From positions 7,807,256 to 7,871,255 of the forward strand of contig NZ_CP011270.1 of assembly GCF_001610835.1 (NCBI RefSeq): 64,000 nucleotides of DNA, given 5' to 3'. Positions 26,867-35,283 of this stretch are shown piece after piece; position 1 is the stretch's first letter, and each line of letters begins with the position of its first letter. This DNA is from Planctomyces sp. SH-PL14. GTDB lineage: Bacteria > Planctomycetota > Planctomycetia > Planctomycetales > Planctomycetaceae. The position numbers and the translations under genes were made by a program. The notes under the pieces were generated by a model. That model made no database searches. It was given only the letters and a program-made list of their open reading frames with translations, and was not told where the DNA came from.

Positions 26867-29800
26867 ATGCTCAACGCCGTCATTCGCTTTGCCCTGCATC
26901 AGCGGCTCCTGACGATCGCCATCGCCCTGTTCCTGACGGGATACGGCGCGTGGATCGCCACACGGATGCCGATCGACGTCTTTCCCGATCTGGACCGCCC
27001 CCGCGTCGTCGTCATGACCGAAGCGCCGGGACTGGCGCCCGAGGAGGTCGAGACCCGGATCACGTTTCCGCTGGAGACCGCTCTCAACGGCGCCAACGGG
27101 GTCCAGGCGGTCCGCAGCACCTCCGGGATCGGCCTGTCGGTGATCTATGTCGAGTTCGACTTCGGCACCGACATCTACATTGACCGGCAGGTCGTCGCCG
27201 AGCGGCTCGCGACCGTGGCCGACCGGATGCCCCCCGGGGCACGGCCCCAGCTGGCGCCGATCTCCTCAATCATGGGGCAGATCCTCGTCCTGGGGATGTG
27301 GAGCGACGACGGCCAGACCGATCCGGTCGAACTGCGGACGCAGGCCGACTGGGTCGTCCGGCAACGGCTGCTGACGATCCCCGGCGTCGCCCAGGTCTTT
27401 ACGATGGGAGGCGGGCGGAAGCAGTTTCAAGTTCTGGTCGAGCCCGCGTCCCTCCTCCGCTACGGCGTCAACCTGGGCCAGATCAAAGACGCCCTGGTCC
27501 GCAGCAACGAGAACGCCACGGGGGGCTACCTCGATCAGCAGGGACCGAACGAACTACTGGTCCGCGGCCTTGGCCGCCTTCAGACCGTAGAAGACATTCA
27601 GAAGGTGGTCGTCACGATTCGCGACGGCCGCCCGGTCGCGCTCGCCCAGGTGGCCCGGATCGTCGAGGCCCCGCAGGTCAAACGGGGCGACAGCTCCGCC
27701 TTTGTCCGCGAGCCGGGCGGAAAGGCGTCCGGCGGGCCGGCGGTGGTCCTGACGATCAGCAAGCAGCCGGGGGCCGACACGCGGGCGATCTCGGAGTCGA
27801 TCCTGCGGGCGGTCGAGGAACTGCGGCCCGCGCTCCCCAAAGACGTCCGCATGGCCCCGCTCTACGCGCAGAAGCACTTCATCGATCGGGCGATCGACAA
27901 CGTCATGGAGGCCCTCCGCGACGGGGGGATCCTGGTGGTCGTGATCCTCTTCCTGTTCCTGATGAACCTGCGGACCACCTTCATCTCGTTGACCGCGATT
28001 CCGCTCTCTCTGCTGATGACCGCGATCGTCTTCAAGTGGACCGGGATGTCGATCAACACCATGACCCTCGGCGGGCTGGCGGTGGCGATCGGGGAACTGG
28101 TCGATGACGCGATCGTCGACGTCGAGAACATCTTCCGCCGGCTGAAGGAGAACAAAGCCGCCGGGAATCCGAAGCCGACGCTGCTGGTGGTCTATCAGGC
28201 GAGCACGGAGGTCCGGAACTCGATCGTCTTCAGCACGATGATCGTCTGTCTCGTCTTCGTGCCGCTGTTTGCGCTTGGCGGGATGGAGGGGCGGCTTTTC
28301 ACGCCGCTCGGGATCGCCTACGTCGTGTCGATCCTGGCGTCGCTCGTTGTGTCGCTCACGGTCACGCCGGTTCTGTCCTACTGGCTCCTGGGGAACAGCA
28401 GCGGTTCGCTCCATGAGCACGATGGTCCCCTGCTCCGCCTTCTCAAGTGGATCGCGGCCAAGGTCATCCGTTTCAGCTTGGCGTGGCCGCGGTTCAACCT
28501 GCTCGTCGTCGGGATCGCGGTGGCGATCTCGGGGCTGTGTGTCGTCCGGCTCGACCGGGATTTCCTGCCGCCGTTCAACGAAGGGGCGGTCCAGCTCAAC
28601 GTCCTGCTCCCACCGGGGACTTCGCTCGCCACGAGCAACGAGGTCAACCGGATCGTCGAGCAGCGACTCCTGGCGGTGGAGGATGTGATCGCCTTCGTCC
28701 GCCGGACCGGCCGGGCAGAGCTCGACGAGCATGCCGAGCCGGTCAGCGCGAGTGAGTACATCATCGAGATGGATCCCAAGTCGCCCCGCGGGCGGGAGGC
28801 CCAGCTCGACGAGCTCCGCGAGGCGATGGCCGATATCCCCGGCATCGTCACCGCGGTCGAGCAGCCGATCTCGCACCTGATCTCGCACATGCTGTCGGGG
28901 GTCAAGGCGCAGATCGGGATCAAGATCTTTGGCGACGACCTGGATCTGCTGCGCCGCAAGGCGGAGGAACTCAAGAGCGTGGTCGGGGCGGTTCCAGGCG
29001 TGCGGGACCTGATCGTCGAGCAGCAGACGATCATTCCCCAGTTGCGGATCGAGCTCGACCGGGACCAGCTCCTGCTCAACGGGCTCAATGCCGCGGACGT
29101 CAACGAGTTCATCGAGACCGCGATGAGCGGACAGGTCGTCTCCGAGATCCTCCAGGGCCAGCGGACGTTCGATCTCGTCCTGCGGCTCGAGGACGACGCG
29201 CGGGAGAACCTGGAAGTCCTTCGCCGGCTGTCGATCGACCTTCCCGAAGGGGGCCAGGTCCCGCTGGAGTCGATCGCCCGGATCTACACCTCCGGCGGGC
29301 CGAACTCGATCAGCCGCGAGAAGGTCCGGCGGCGGATTGTCGTCCAGTGCAACGTGGCCGACCGGGGGCTGGTCGATGTCGTGGAGGAGATCCAGGCCCG
29401 GCTCAAGCCGCTGCAGGAGTCGCTCCCCGAGGGGTACTACCTGGAGTACGCGGGGCAGTTCGAGAGCGAGCAGAACGCCTCGCGGCTGATCGGCCTCCTG
29501 TTCCTCGTGTCGCTGGCGGGGATCTTCCTCGTCCTGTTCACGATGCTGCGATCGGTCAACCTGGCCCTGCAGGTCATGGCGGCACTGCCGATGGCGTTCA
29601 TCGGCTCGGTGGTGGCGCTCGTCGTGACGCGGCAGAACCTGACGGTCGCGGCGATGGTCGGCTTCATCTCGCTGGCGGGGATCGCGTCGCGGAACGGGAT
29701 CCTGCTCCTGAACCACTATCTCCACCTTGTTCGTTACGAAGGTGAGGCCTGGACGAAGGAGATGATCGTCCGTGCCGGGCTGGAGCGGCTGGCTCCGGTG

Positions 29801-30094
29801 TTGATGACCGCCCTGACGGCGGCGATCGGGCTTGTTCCGCTGGTCCTGGCGGCCAACGAGCCGGGGAAGGAAATCCTCTATCCCGTCGCGACCGTCATCC
29901 TGGGGGGAGTCATCAGCTCCACGCTGCTCGACTTCTTTGTCCACCCTGCCCTGTTCTGGCTGTTCGGGATCCGCGAAGGGGAGCGGGTGGTCCGTGAAGC
30001 CCACAACGAGATCGAACTGCACGAAGAGAATCACGCTGCGGCGTCGTCCGCGGCTCCTGCTTCTCCGCCGGCATCGATCGCCCCATCCACTTAG
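26867..30094 (+). CDS. Heavy-metal RND efflux pump (CusA/CzcA family)
   Basis: A 1075-residue inner-membrane antiporter with the RND layout: TM1, a large periplasmic loop, TM2-6, a cytoplasmic linker, TM7, a second loop and TM8-12. The start (FALHQRLLTIAIALFLTGYG, IDVFPDLDRPRVVVMTEAPG) is typical of metal-type RND pumps. TM4 near residue 402 reads GELVDDAIVDVENIFRRL: the Glu of VEN and the Asp of VDD match CzcA proton-relay positions, but the first Asp of DFG is missing and extra acidic residues appear. It should export divalent or monovalent metal using the proton gradient. The C-terminus is Ala/Pro-rich. It is flanked by adaptor and His-rich lipoprotein genes in one operon-like row. Confidence 0.94.
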   Translation: MLNAVIRFALHQRLLTIAIALFLTGYGAWIATRMPIDVFPDLDRPRVVVMTEAPGLAPEEVETRITFPLETALNGANGVQAVRSTSGIGLSVIYVEFDFGTDIYIDRQVVAERLATVADRMPPGARPQLAPISSIMGQILVLGMWSDDGQTDPVELRTQADWVVRQRLLTIPGVAQVFTMGGGRKQFQVLVEPASLLRYGVNLGQIKDALVRSNENATGGYLDQQGPNELLVRGLGRLQTVEDIQKVVVTIRDGRPVALAQVARIVEAPQVKRGDSSAFVREPGGKASGGPAVVLTISKQPGADTRAISESILRAVEELRPALPKDVRMAPLYAQKHFIDRAIDNVMEALRDGGILVVVILFLFLMNLRTTFISLTAIPLSLLMTAIVFKWTGMSINTMTLGGLAVAIGELVDDAIVDVENIFRRLKENKAAGNPKPTLLVVYQASTEVRNSIVFSTMIVCLVFVPLFALGGMEGRLFTPLGIAYVVSILASLVVSLTVTPVLSYWLLGNSSGSLHEHDGPLLRLLKWIAAKVIRFSLAWPRFNLLVVGIAVAISGLCVVRLDRDFLPPFNEGAVQLNVLLPPGTSLATSNEVNRIVEQRLLAVEDVIAFVRRTGRAELDEHAEPVSASEYIIEMDPKSPRGREAQLDELREAMADIPGIVTAVEQPISHLISHMLSGVKAQIGIKIFGDDLDLLRRKAEELKSVVGAVPGVRDLIVEQQTIIPQLRIELDRDQLLLNGLNAADVNEFIETAMSGQVVSEILQGQRTFDLVLRLEDDARENLEVLRRLSIDLPEGGQVPLESIARIYTSGGPNSISREKVRRRIVVQCNVADRGLVDVVEEIQARLKPLQESLPEGYYLEYAGQFESEQNASRLIGLLFLVSLAGIFLVLFTMLRSVNLALQVMAALPMAFIGSVVALVVTRQNLTVAAMVGFISLAGIASRNGILLLNHYLHLVRYEGEAWTKEMIVRAGLERLAPVLMTALTAAIGLVPLVLAANEPGKEILYPVATVILGGVISSTLLDFFVHPALFWLFGIREGERVVREAHNEIELHEENHAAASSAAPASPPASIAPST

Positions 30095-30154
30095 AAGACC
30101 GCCGTGACCGGCGACCGATATCGAAACGTTTCCTCAAACTCCGAAAGGACTCTC

Positions 30155-30700
30155 ATGCTTCGTTCCATCAAGTTGACCGTCGTGGCCCTGCCGTTGCTGG
30201 CGGTGGGCTGCGAAACCGGTGCTCCGCCGCCGCAGGCCGAGAAGCCTCGCGCCACGGATAGCCATGACCACGATCACGACCATGACCACGGCAAGGGGGA
30301 TCATGGTCATGGGAGCGAGGGGCCGCACCATGGTGCGCTCGTCGAGCTCGGGGGCGATGAGTACCACGCCGAGGTCGTTCACGATGATGCCAGCGGCGCG
30401 GTGACGGTGTATCTGCTGGACGGGTCGGCGAAGAAGGCGGCGGTGACGGAGGCTCAGGCCGTCACGTTGAATGTGAAGCTCGATGGGAAGCCGCAGCAGT
30501 TTCAGTTGGCGGCGGAGCCCGATATGGGGGATCCGGCCGGGAAGAGTTCCCGCTTCGTGTTGAAGTCGCCGGAGCTGATCAAGGCTCTGGACGACAAGGG
30601 GGCGGAGGCGACGCTTTCGCTGACTGTGGGGGGGACGCCGTTTTCGGGGAAGGTCCCGGCCGGTCATCCGCACGATCATGATCATGATCACGATCACTGA
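30155..30700 (+). CDS. His-rich lipoprotein of the metal-efflux locus
   Basis: A 181-residue lipoprotein from ATG 30155 with AAAGGA about six bases upstream. The lipobox is LLAVGC (C19). A His/Asp cluster near 35-55 (SHDHDHDHDHGKGDHGHG) is followed by a folded domain (GALVELGGDEYHAEVVHDDA, AVTVYLLDGSAKKAAVTEA, FQLAAEPDMGDP), and the chain ends in HPHDHDHDHDH. The folded part resembles small beta domains seen in planctomycete metal-locus proteins. It likely binds metal at the periplasmic face. It is 60 bp after the pump gene and looks like the last gene of the locus; an in-frame GTG at 30104 is not used because it would precede the signal peptide. Confidence 0.88.
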   Translation: MLRSIKLTVVALPLLAVGCETGAPPPQAEKPRATDSHDHDHDHDHGKGDHGHGSEGPHHGALVELGGDEYHAEVVHDDASGAVTVYLLDGSAKKAAVTEAQAVTLNVKLDGKPQQFQLAAEPDMGDPAGKSSRFVLKSPELIKALDDKGAEATLSLTVGGTPFSGKVPAGHPHDHDHDHDH

Positions 30701-30730
30701 GTGGTGGCGGCCCCTCGGCAATTGCCCACA

Positions 30731-31052
30731 CCGGGGTCCAGGGGGAACCCCTGGTGGGGAGTGCAGAGGGGCAACGCCCCTTTGCCCGCCGGAGGCCTGT
30801 CCGTCGAGAGACGTCTGAAGGAGTGAGTGTCCAAGCGCGGACAACGTGTCGTATGCCCCCCTCCCAACCCGCAGGGATCGCAAAGCCCGCGGTGTGGTGT
30901 GGGGGAGTTCCCAACGCTGGTATCACAAAGGGGCCATCCGTTGTGTCCCACGGTTCCTCACAGGAGTGCCTCCGGCGGCAAGGGGTTGCCCCCTTGACCC
31001 CTGGCTGCCGTGGCACGTTGGGTTTGAGCTATGGGCGTCGTGCCGGCAAACG
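30731..31052 (+). repeat. Dispersed intergenic repeat, copy C
   Basis: About 322 bp between the converging lipoprotein and GT2 genes. It starts with hairpin ccaggggg-aa-cccctgg (one offset), then gagggg-caac-gcccctt, and ends gtgccggcaa five bases from the GT2 stop at 31057. It has all conserved boxes, including the 45-bp middle part missing from copy B. A reading frame seen in other copies is broken here by TGA in gaaggagtgagtgtcc. Confidence 0.92.
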
Positions 31053-31056
31053 CCTT

Positions 31057-32232
31057 TCAGCGGGCCGATGACGCGGGAGTCCAGGTCTCAAACCGCTCCC
31101 CACGAAACGCTCGCCACACGCCATACATCGTGGCGACAAACGCCAGAAGAACTTCCCACACACTTCCCAGCTTGGGGACACCCGCCCGGTTGAGCAGCCA
31201 CGCCGCCGCCACGCCGCCCACCGCCAGAGCCGCGACAGCAAAGCCCGCCACAGGACCGTAGCCCGAGAACGCGAACAGAATCACGCACAGCGAGGCCAGC
31301 ACCAACCACAACGCCGTGTGCCAGCGAACCCACTTGTGCGAGTAATACTTGTACCGGTTCCACAACGACATCCGCCGCAGCGCCGGCCGCAGCCGCCGAT
31401 GACAGTTGATCGCCCGGCACGCGATCCGCACCTTGCGGAAAAACTCCTGACCCGACTGCGTGACGCTCTTCTCCCACGCGAGCGCATCGGGACAACGCAC
31501 GATCCGGTACCCCTGGGACAGGATGCTCATCGACGTGTGGAAGTCATCGTCGACATCCTGCGGCGCCGGAACGTGAAGCCGCCGCCGGATCGCAAAGGCG
31601 GACCCGTCCGCCCCCATCACGGAGCCGGTCTCCGACTCCAGCTGCTTGATCGTCTCCTCCAGCCGCCAGTACGACGTCCCCGCGCTGGCGGTGGCGGTCT
31701 CTTCGTTGACATAGACGAGATGGCTGCAGGCGACGCCGACCTCGGGATCGCGGAAGACCCCCGCGAACGACCGGATCAGCTCCGGCGACAGCATCACGTT
31801 GGCGTCCGTGAAGATCACGATCTCCCCCGTCGCCCGCTCGACGAGCCGGTTCATCCCCGTGCTCTTCCCCGCCCGCGCCTCGCCCCGGAGGAAGTCGATC
31901 CGGCCGGCGTAGCTCCCGAGAATCTCCGGCGTCCGGTCCGCAGAGCAGTCGTCATAGACAAGGATCTCCAGCTCGAACTCGGGACACGCGGCCCGCAGCC
32001 CGAGGAGATTGTCGAGCTTGTCGGCGAGAACCCGTTGCTCGTTGAAGGCGCAGAAGACGACGCTCAACTTCGTCGGCGGAGCGTCTGAGGAAACAGAGTT
32101 CGGCCGCGCCCATCCGAGGCGGCGGGCGATTCCCAGCGAGAGGGGGTAAGTCAGAAACGGATGGAGCGCCAGGCCGAGGAAGAGCAGCGCTCCGCATCCC
32201 AGCAGCATCGATGGCAGAAGATTGTCCGGCAT
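31057..32232 (-). CDS. GT2-family membrane glycosyltransferase
   Basis: The 391-residue protein has an N-terminal hydrophobic segment (LLGCGALLFLGLALHPFLTY) and a GT-A domain with VVFCAFNEQ, YDDCSADRTPEIL, a TDANVML donor motif and VDDDFHTSMSILSQGYRIV. A QEFFRKVRIACRAINCHRR segment stands where processive family 2 enzymes carry QxxRW, and two or three C-terminal membrane helices follow (ALWLVLASLCVILFAFSGYG, and others). It should use a nucleotide sugar on the cytoplasmic side to extend a lipid-linked glycan. It lies upstream of and divergent to the ABC export genes, with 421 bp between. The donor is unknown. Confidence 0.9.
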   Translation of the reverse strand: MPDNLLPSMLLGCGALLFLGLALHPFLTYPLSLGIARRLGWARPNSVSSDAPPTKLSVVFCAFNEQRVLADKLDNLLGLRAACPEFELEILVYDDCSADRTPEILGSYAGRIDFLRGEARAGKSTGMNRLVERATGEIVIFTDANVMLSPELIRSFAGVFRDPEVGVACSHLVYVNEETATASAGTSYWRLEETIKQLESETGSVMGADGSAFAIRRRLHVPAPQDVDDDFHTSMSILSQGYRIVRCPDALAWEKSVTQSGQEFFRKVRIACRAINCHRRLRPALRRMSLWNRYKYYSHKWVRWHTALWLVLASLCVILFAFSGYGPVAGFAVAALAVGGVAAAWLLNRAGVPKLGSVWEVLLAFVATMYGVWRAFRGERFETWTPASSAR

Positions 32233-32502
32233 CTTGGAACGCGGGCGGAGCGTCTCCTCCGGAGGTGGTCCGTTCGCGCCGACCGCCGGGACCCGGCGTC
32301 ACTCGGACAAACCGGAAACGGCCCTCGGGAACGGTTGTTCCCGAAGGCTGTTTGACGAGCGGAGCTCCCCCCGAGTGTCCGGCGCGCCGGGAGGGGACGC
32401 AACCCATTTGCCGGTGGATTTCGACCGCGTCGGGGGCCGCGCGCGGCCGGGAGGGCCGGTTTTCCGATCGTCGGGAGGGGGCCACGATCGGGCGGCAAAA
32501 AC

Positions 32503-32532
32503 TTGCAATGCCTTGAACCGCGTCAGTATCGT
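32503..32532 (+). promoter_or_regulatory. Possible sigma70-type promoter for the polysaccharide export genes
   Basis: TTGCAA at 32503-32508 and TATCGT at 32527-32532 are separated by 18 bp, about 120 bp ahead of the permease start. Both hexamers deviate from consensus, so this is tentative. The rest of the 421-bp gap (32233-32653) shows nothing else clear. Confidence 0.25.
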
Positions 32533-32653
32533 GGCTCCTCGCAAGACAAGCAGCCGCATGGCCTCCCGCGCTTCGTCGCGGACAGTTCCGGCTCGGCATG
32601 CCGGTGGGGCGCGGGCGGCGAACAGTCTTGCGCGCAGGGATATCGTGGAATCT

Positions 32654-33493
32654 ATGGACTCATCCTCCGGGCCAAAGCCCCATGTGACGATCCAGGCCGG
32701 CGCGCCCGCCTTCTGGAACCTCGCGGAACTCTGGACCGATCGGGAGATCCTTCTGGGGATGGTCTGGCGGGACGTTTCCGTCCGCTACAAGGAGACGGTC
32801 ATCGGGTTTCTGTGGGTTGTCCTGCAGCCGATCCTGATGATGCTGATCCTCTCCACCTTCTTCCGGCAGCTGGGGGGACCGTCGGTCTCCGACGTGCCGA
32901 TCCACGTCCGGATTTTTGCCTCGCTCCTCGTCTGGGACTTCATTGCCTCCAGCGTGGAGCGGGCCGCCGTGAGCCTGATCGCGAGCGCCGGCGTGATCTC
33001 GAAGCTCTACTTCTGCCGGCTCGTGCTCCCGCTGACGCCGGTCGGCGCGAGCGCGTTCGATCTGTGCATCAAGTTCCTGCTGCTGGTCATTCTGATGGCG
33101 ATGCACGGGATCGCCCCGTCCGTCAATGTCGTCTTCATCCCCGCCGTCCTCCTGTGCACGCTCGTCTTCACGATGTCGCTGTGCATCTGGCTCGCGGCTC
33201 TCACGGCCTTCTACAAAGACGTGGCCCTGGCGATTCCTTTCATCCTGCGGGTGTCGTTCTTCCTCTCCCCGATTTTCTACGAGGCGGCCCAGCTCGTGCC
33301 GGTCCAGTACCAGACGTGGTATCATCTCAACCCGGTGACTGCCCTGATCGAGAGTTTCAATTTTCTCCTGCTGGGGACCGACGTCTTTCCGGCCGGGGGA
33401 CTCATCTTTGCTGTCGTCCTGAGTCTGGTCATGCTGGTGACCGGGCTGTCATTTTTCCGGTACGTGGAGACCAGCATCGTGGACGTGCTGTGA
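32654..33493 (+). CDS. Polysaccharide ABC-2 transporter permease (Wzm-like)
   Basis: A 279-residue membrane protein with six predicted helices and the ABC-2 signature at its N-terminal interface helix (LAELWTDREILLGMVWRDVS, RYKETVIGFLWVVLQPIL). This belongs to the Wzm/TagG-type export permeases that carry lipid-linked glycans across the inner membrane. The ATG at 32654 is taken as start; a GTG at 32645 with AGGGA close upstream is an alternative that adds three residues. The ATPase gene follows 127 bp downstream. The partner relation with the LamG-bearing ATPase follows from order and family. Confidence 0.92.
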   Translation: MDSSSGPKPHVTIQAGAPAFWNLAELWTDREILLGMVWRDVSVRYKETVIGFLWVVLQPILMMLILSTFFRQLGGPSVSDVPIHVRIFASLLVWDFIASSVERAAVSLIASAGVISKLYFCRLVLPLTPVGASAFDLCIKFLLLVILMAMHGIAPSVNVVFIPAVLLCTLVFTMSLCIWLAALTAFYKDVALAIPFILRVSFFLSPIFYEAAQLVPVQYQTWYHLNPVTALIESFNFLLLGTDVFPAGGLIFAVVLSLVMLVTGLSFFRYVETSIVDVL

Positions 33494-33620
33494 CGGCGGG
33501 CGGGAACGGACGGGCCGCGAACGGAGTGGCGGAGAACGGAGGCCATGGCCGGCCCCGGACAGGGTGCCGGGGCGGGATTCGGCGGGGATGGCGCCCCCGC
33601 CCCACAGAGAGGTCGGTGCA

Positions 33621-35054
33621 GTGAGTCAGGTCATCATTCGGGCGGAGTCGGTCGCCAAGAAATATCGCCTCGGGCACGTCCAGGACCCCACGTCCTTCCG
33701 GGGCGTGCTGAGGACGATCCGAGCCGCGTTCGACGAGTCGCGGAGGACCCCCGATCGTTCGGTCGACTTCTGGGCGCTGAAGGACGTCTCCTTCGAGCTC
33801 CGCGAGGGGGAGTCGCTGGGGATCGTCGGCAGCAACGGTGCCGGCAAGAGCACCCTGCTCAAGATCCTGTCCCGGATCACCGGGCCGACGCACGGACGGA
33901 TCGACATCTGGGGCCGCTCGGCGAGTCTCCTCGAGGTCGGGACCGGCTTCGTTCCCGTCCTGACGGGACGGGAAAACGTGTACCTGAACGGCTCGCTCCT
34001 GGGAATGAAGCGGTCGGAGATCAAGGCCCGCTTCGACCAGATCGTCGACTTCGCCGAGGTCGAGAACTTCATCGACGTCCCGGTGCAGCGGTATTCGTCG
34101 GGGATGGCGGTCCGCCTCGCGTTCGCCATCGCGGCGCATCTCCGTCCGTCCCTGTTCATCATCGACGAAGTGCTGGCCGTCGGCGACCAGCGGTTCCAGG
34201 ACAAGTGCCAGGCCGCCATGCGGCGGTACGTTCAGGAAGGGGGGACCGTGCTCCTCGTCAGCCACGTCCTCGATACGATCCGCTCCTTCTGCCAGAAGGG
34301 GATGTGGCTGAAGCGCGGCCAGATCGAGATGATGGGGGATGCGAAGTCGGTCTGCGACAGCTATTCGGAATGGTGCCGGTCGCCGGAGACGCACCGCGGG
34401 CAGGATCCGCAGGTCCTGTTCTCGACCCTCGAGTTCGACGAAGGGCTCCGCGGCATCGAGCTGATGCTGACCCCCGGCGCGGACAAGCACCACCTGCGGC
34501 TGGCCCTCGTTCACAACTGGCATCTCAAGGACGCGATCAGCGTGACCGGCAGCAGCGTGGTGAACGAAGGCCAATGGCACTGCGTGGCCGCGACCTACTC
34601 CGGCGAGAAGACGCACAACGCCGTCCGACTGTATGTGGACGGTGAGCAGGAGACCCGCTTCGAGGAGGTGTTCGGCCAGGGGCTGACCGGGGCGATCCCG
34701 ACGGGACAACCCTTTCACCTCGCCGGCCGCGTCGGCGGAAGGGCGCGGCTGCACGGCCAGATGTGCATCATCCATCTCGAGAACCGGCGGCTCAGCCCCC
34801 CGGAGGTTCGGGAGATTTCCCTGCGGGCCCTCGACTCCGAGGAGTCGCTCTGCAGAAATGCGGTGTCGACATCTGTTCACGCGGAGGATTCGTCGGCCGC
34901 CAAGTTGCCGGTCTTTCCGATCAACCCGAATCAGCCGTTCACGGCGGTGGTCGCGTTCCGGATGCTCCGGGAGGAAGTCACGGCGAAGCTTCCGGCGGGG
35001 GGAGAAATCGAGCGCGTGGCCGGAAACGTCGTCTCCCACGCGGTCGGAACGTGA
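33621..35054 (+). CDS. Polysaccharide ABC transporter ATPase (Wzt-like) with C-terminal LamG-like domain
   Basis: A 477-residue ATPase. The NBD (about 1-255) has Walker A GSNGAGKST (70-78), signature YSSGMAVRLAF, Walker B LFIIDEVLAVGD and H-loop LLVSHVLD, with the spacing of Wzt/TagH proteins. Instead of the Ig-like sugar-binding tail of E. coli O9a Wzt, residues about 265-400 look like a laminin G/concanavalin-like beta sandwich (FSTLEFDEGLRGIELMLTP, EGQWHCVAATYSGEKTHNAV, RLYVDGEQETRFEE, LHGQMCIIHLENRRLSPPEV). A further tail of about 75 residues is unassigned. The domain should sit in the cytoplasm and may read a cap or the chain of the exported glycan; that is inference. The GTG at 33621 has GAGAGG upstream. 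Confidence 0.9.
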   Translation: MSQVIIRAESVAKKYRLGHVQDPTSFRGVLRTIRAAFDESRRTPDRSVDFWALKDVSFELREGESLGIVGSNGAGKSTLLKILSRITGPTHGRIDIWGRSASLLEVGTGFVPVLTGRENVYLNGSLLGMKRSEIKARFDQIVDFAEVENFIDVPVQRYSSGMAVRLAFAIAAHLRPSLFIIDEVLAVGDQRFQDKCQAAMRRYVQEGGTVLLVSHVLDTIRSFCQKGMWLKRGQIEMMGDAKSVCDSYSEWCRSPETHRGQDPQVLFSTLEFDEGLRGIELMLTPGADKHHLRLALVHNWHLKDAISVTGSSVVNEGQWHCVAATYSGEKTHNAVRLYVDGEQETRFEEVFGQGLTGAIPTGQPFHLAGRVGGRARLHGQMCIIHLENRRLSPPEVREISLRALDSEESLCRNAVSTSVHAEDSSAAKLPVFPINPNQPFTAVVAFRMLREEVTAKLPAGGEIERVAGNVVSHAVGT

Positions 35055-35283
35055 TTTGGGGCCCCGCCGCGTGAATTTGGTTGTCAGGGATCTTGCTTCG
35101 CCGACAGACTGGCGACACTGACCGTCCGTCCCGGCCGCCGGCGGGCCGTCGCGGTCCGTGGCTCACAGGCCGGGCTACGTGAGGCGTCAGACCAGGTCCG
35201 GACTGACTCGAGCCGGACGAATTGATGCGGATCCGGATCGCTCCGCGCCGGCCGCGCGGCCGGTCCGGCCGAGAGGGGGAGGA

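Noticed and set aside
27554..30034. An 826-codon minus-strand open frame
   Set aside because: It is antisense to the RND pump and is rich in Arg, Asp and His without motifs.
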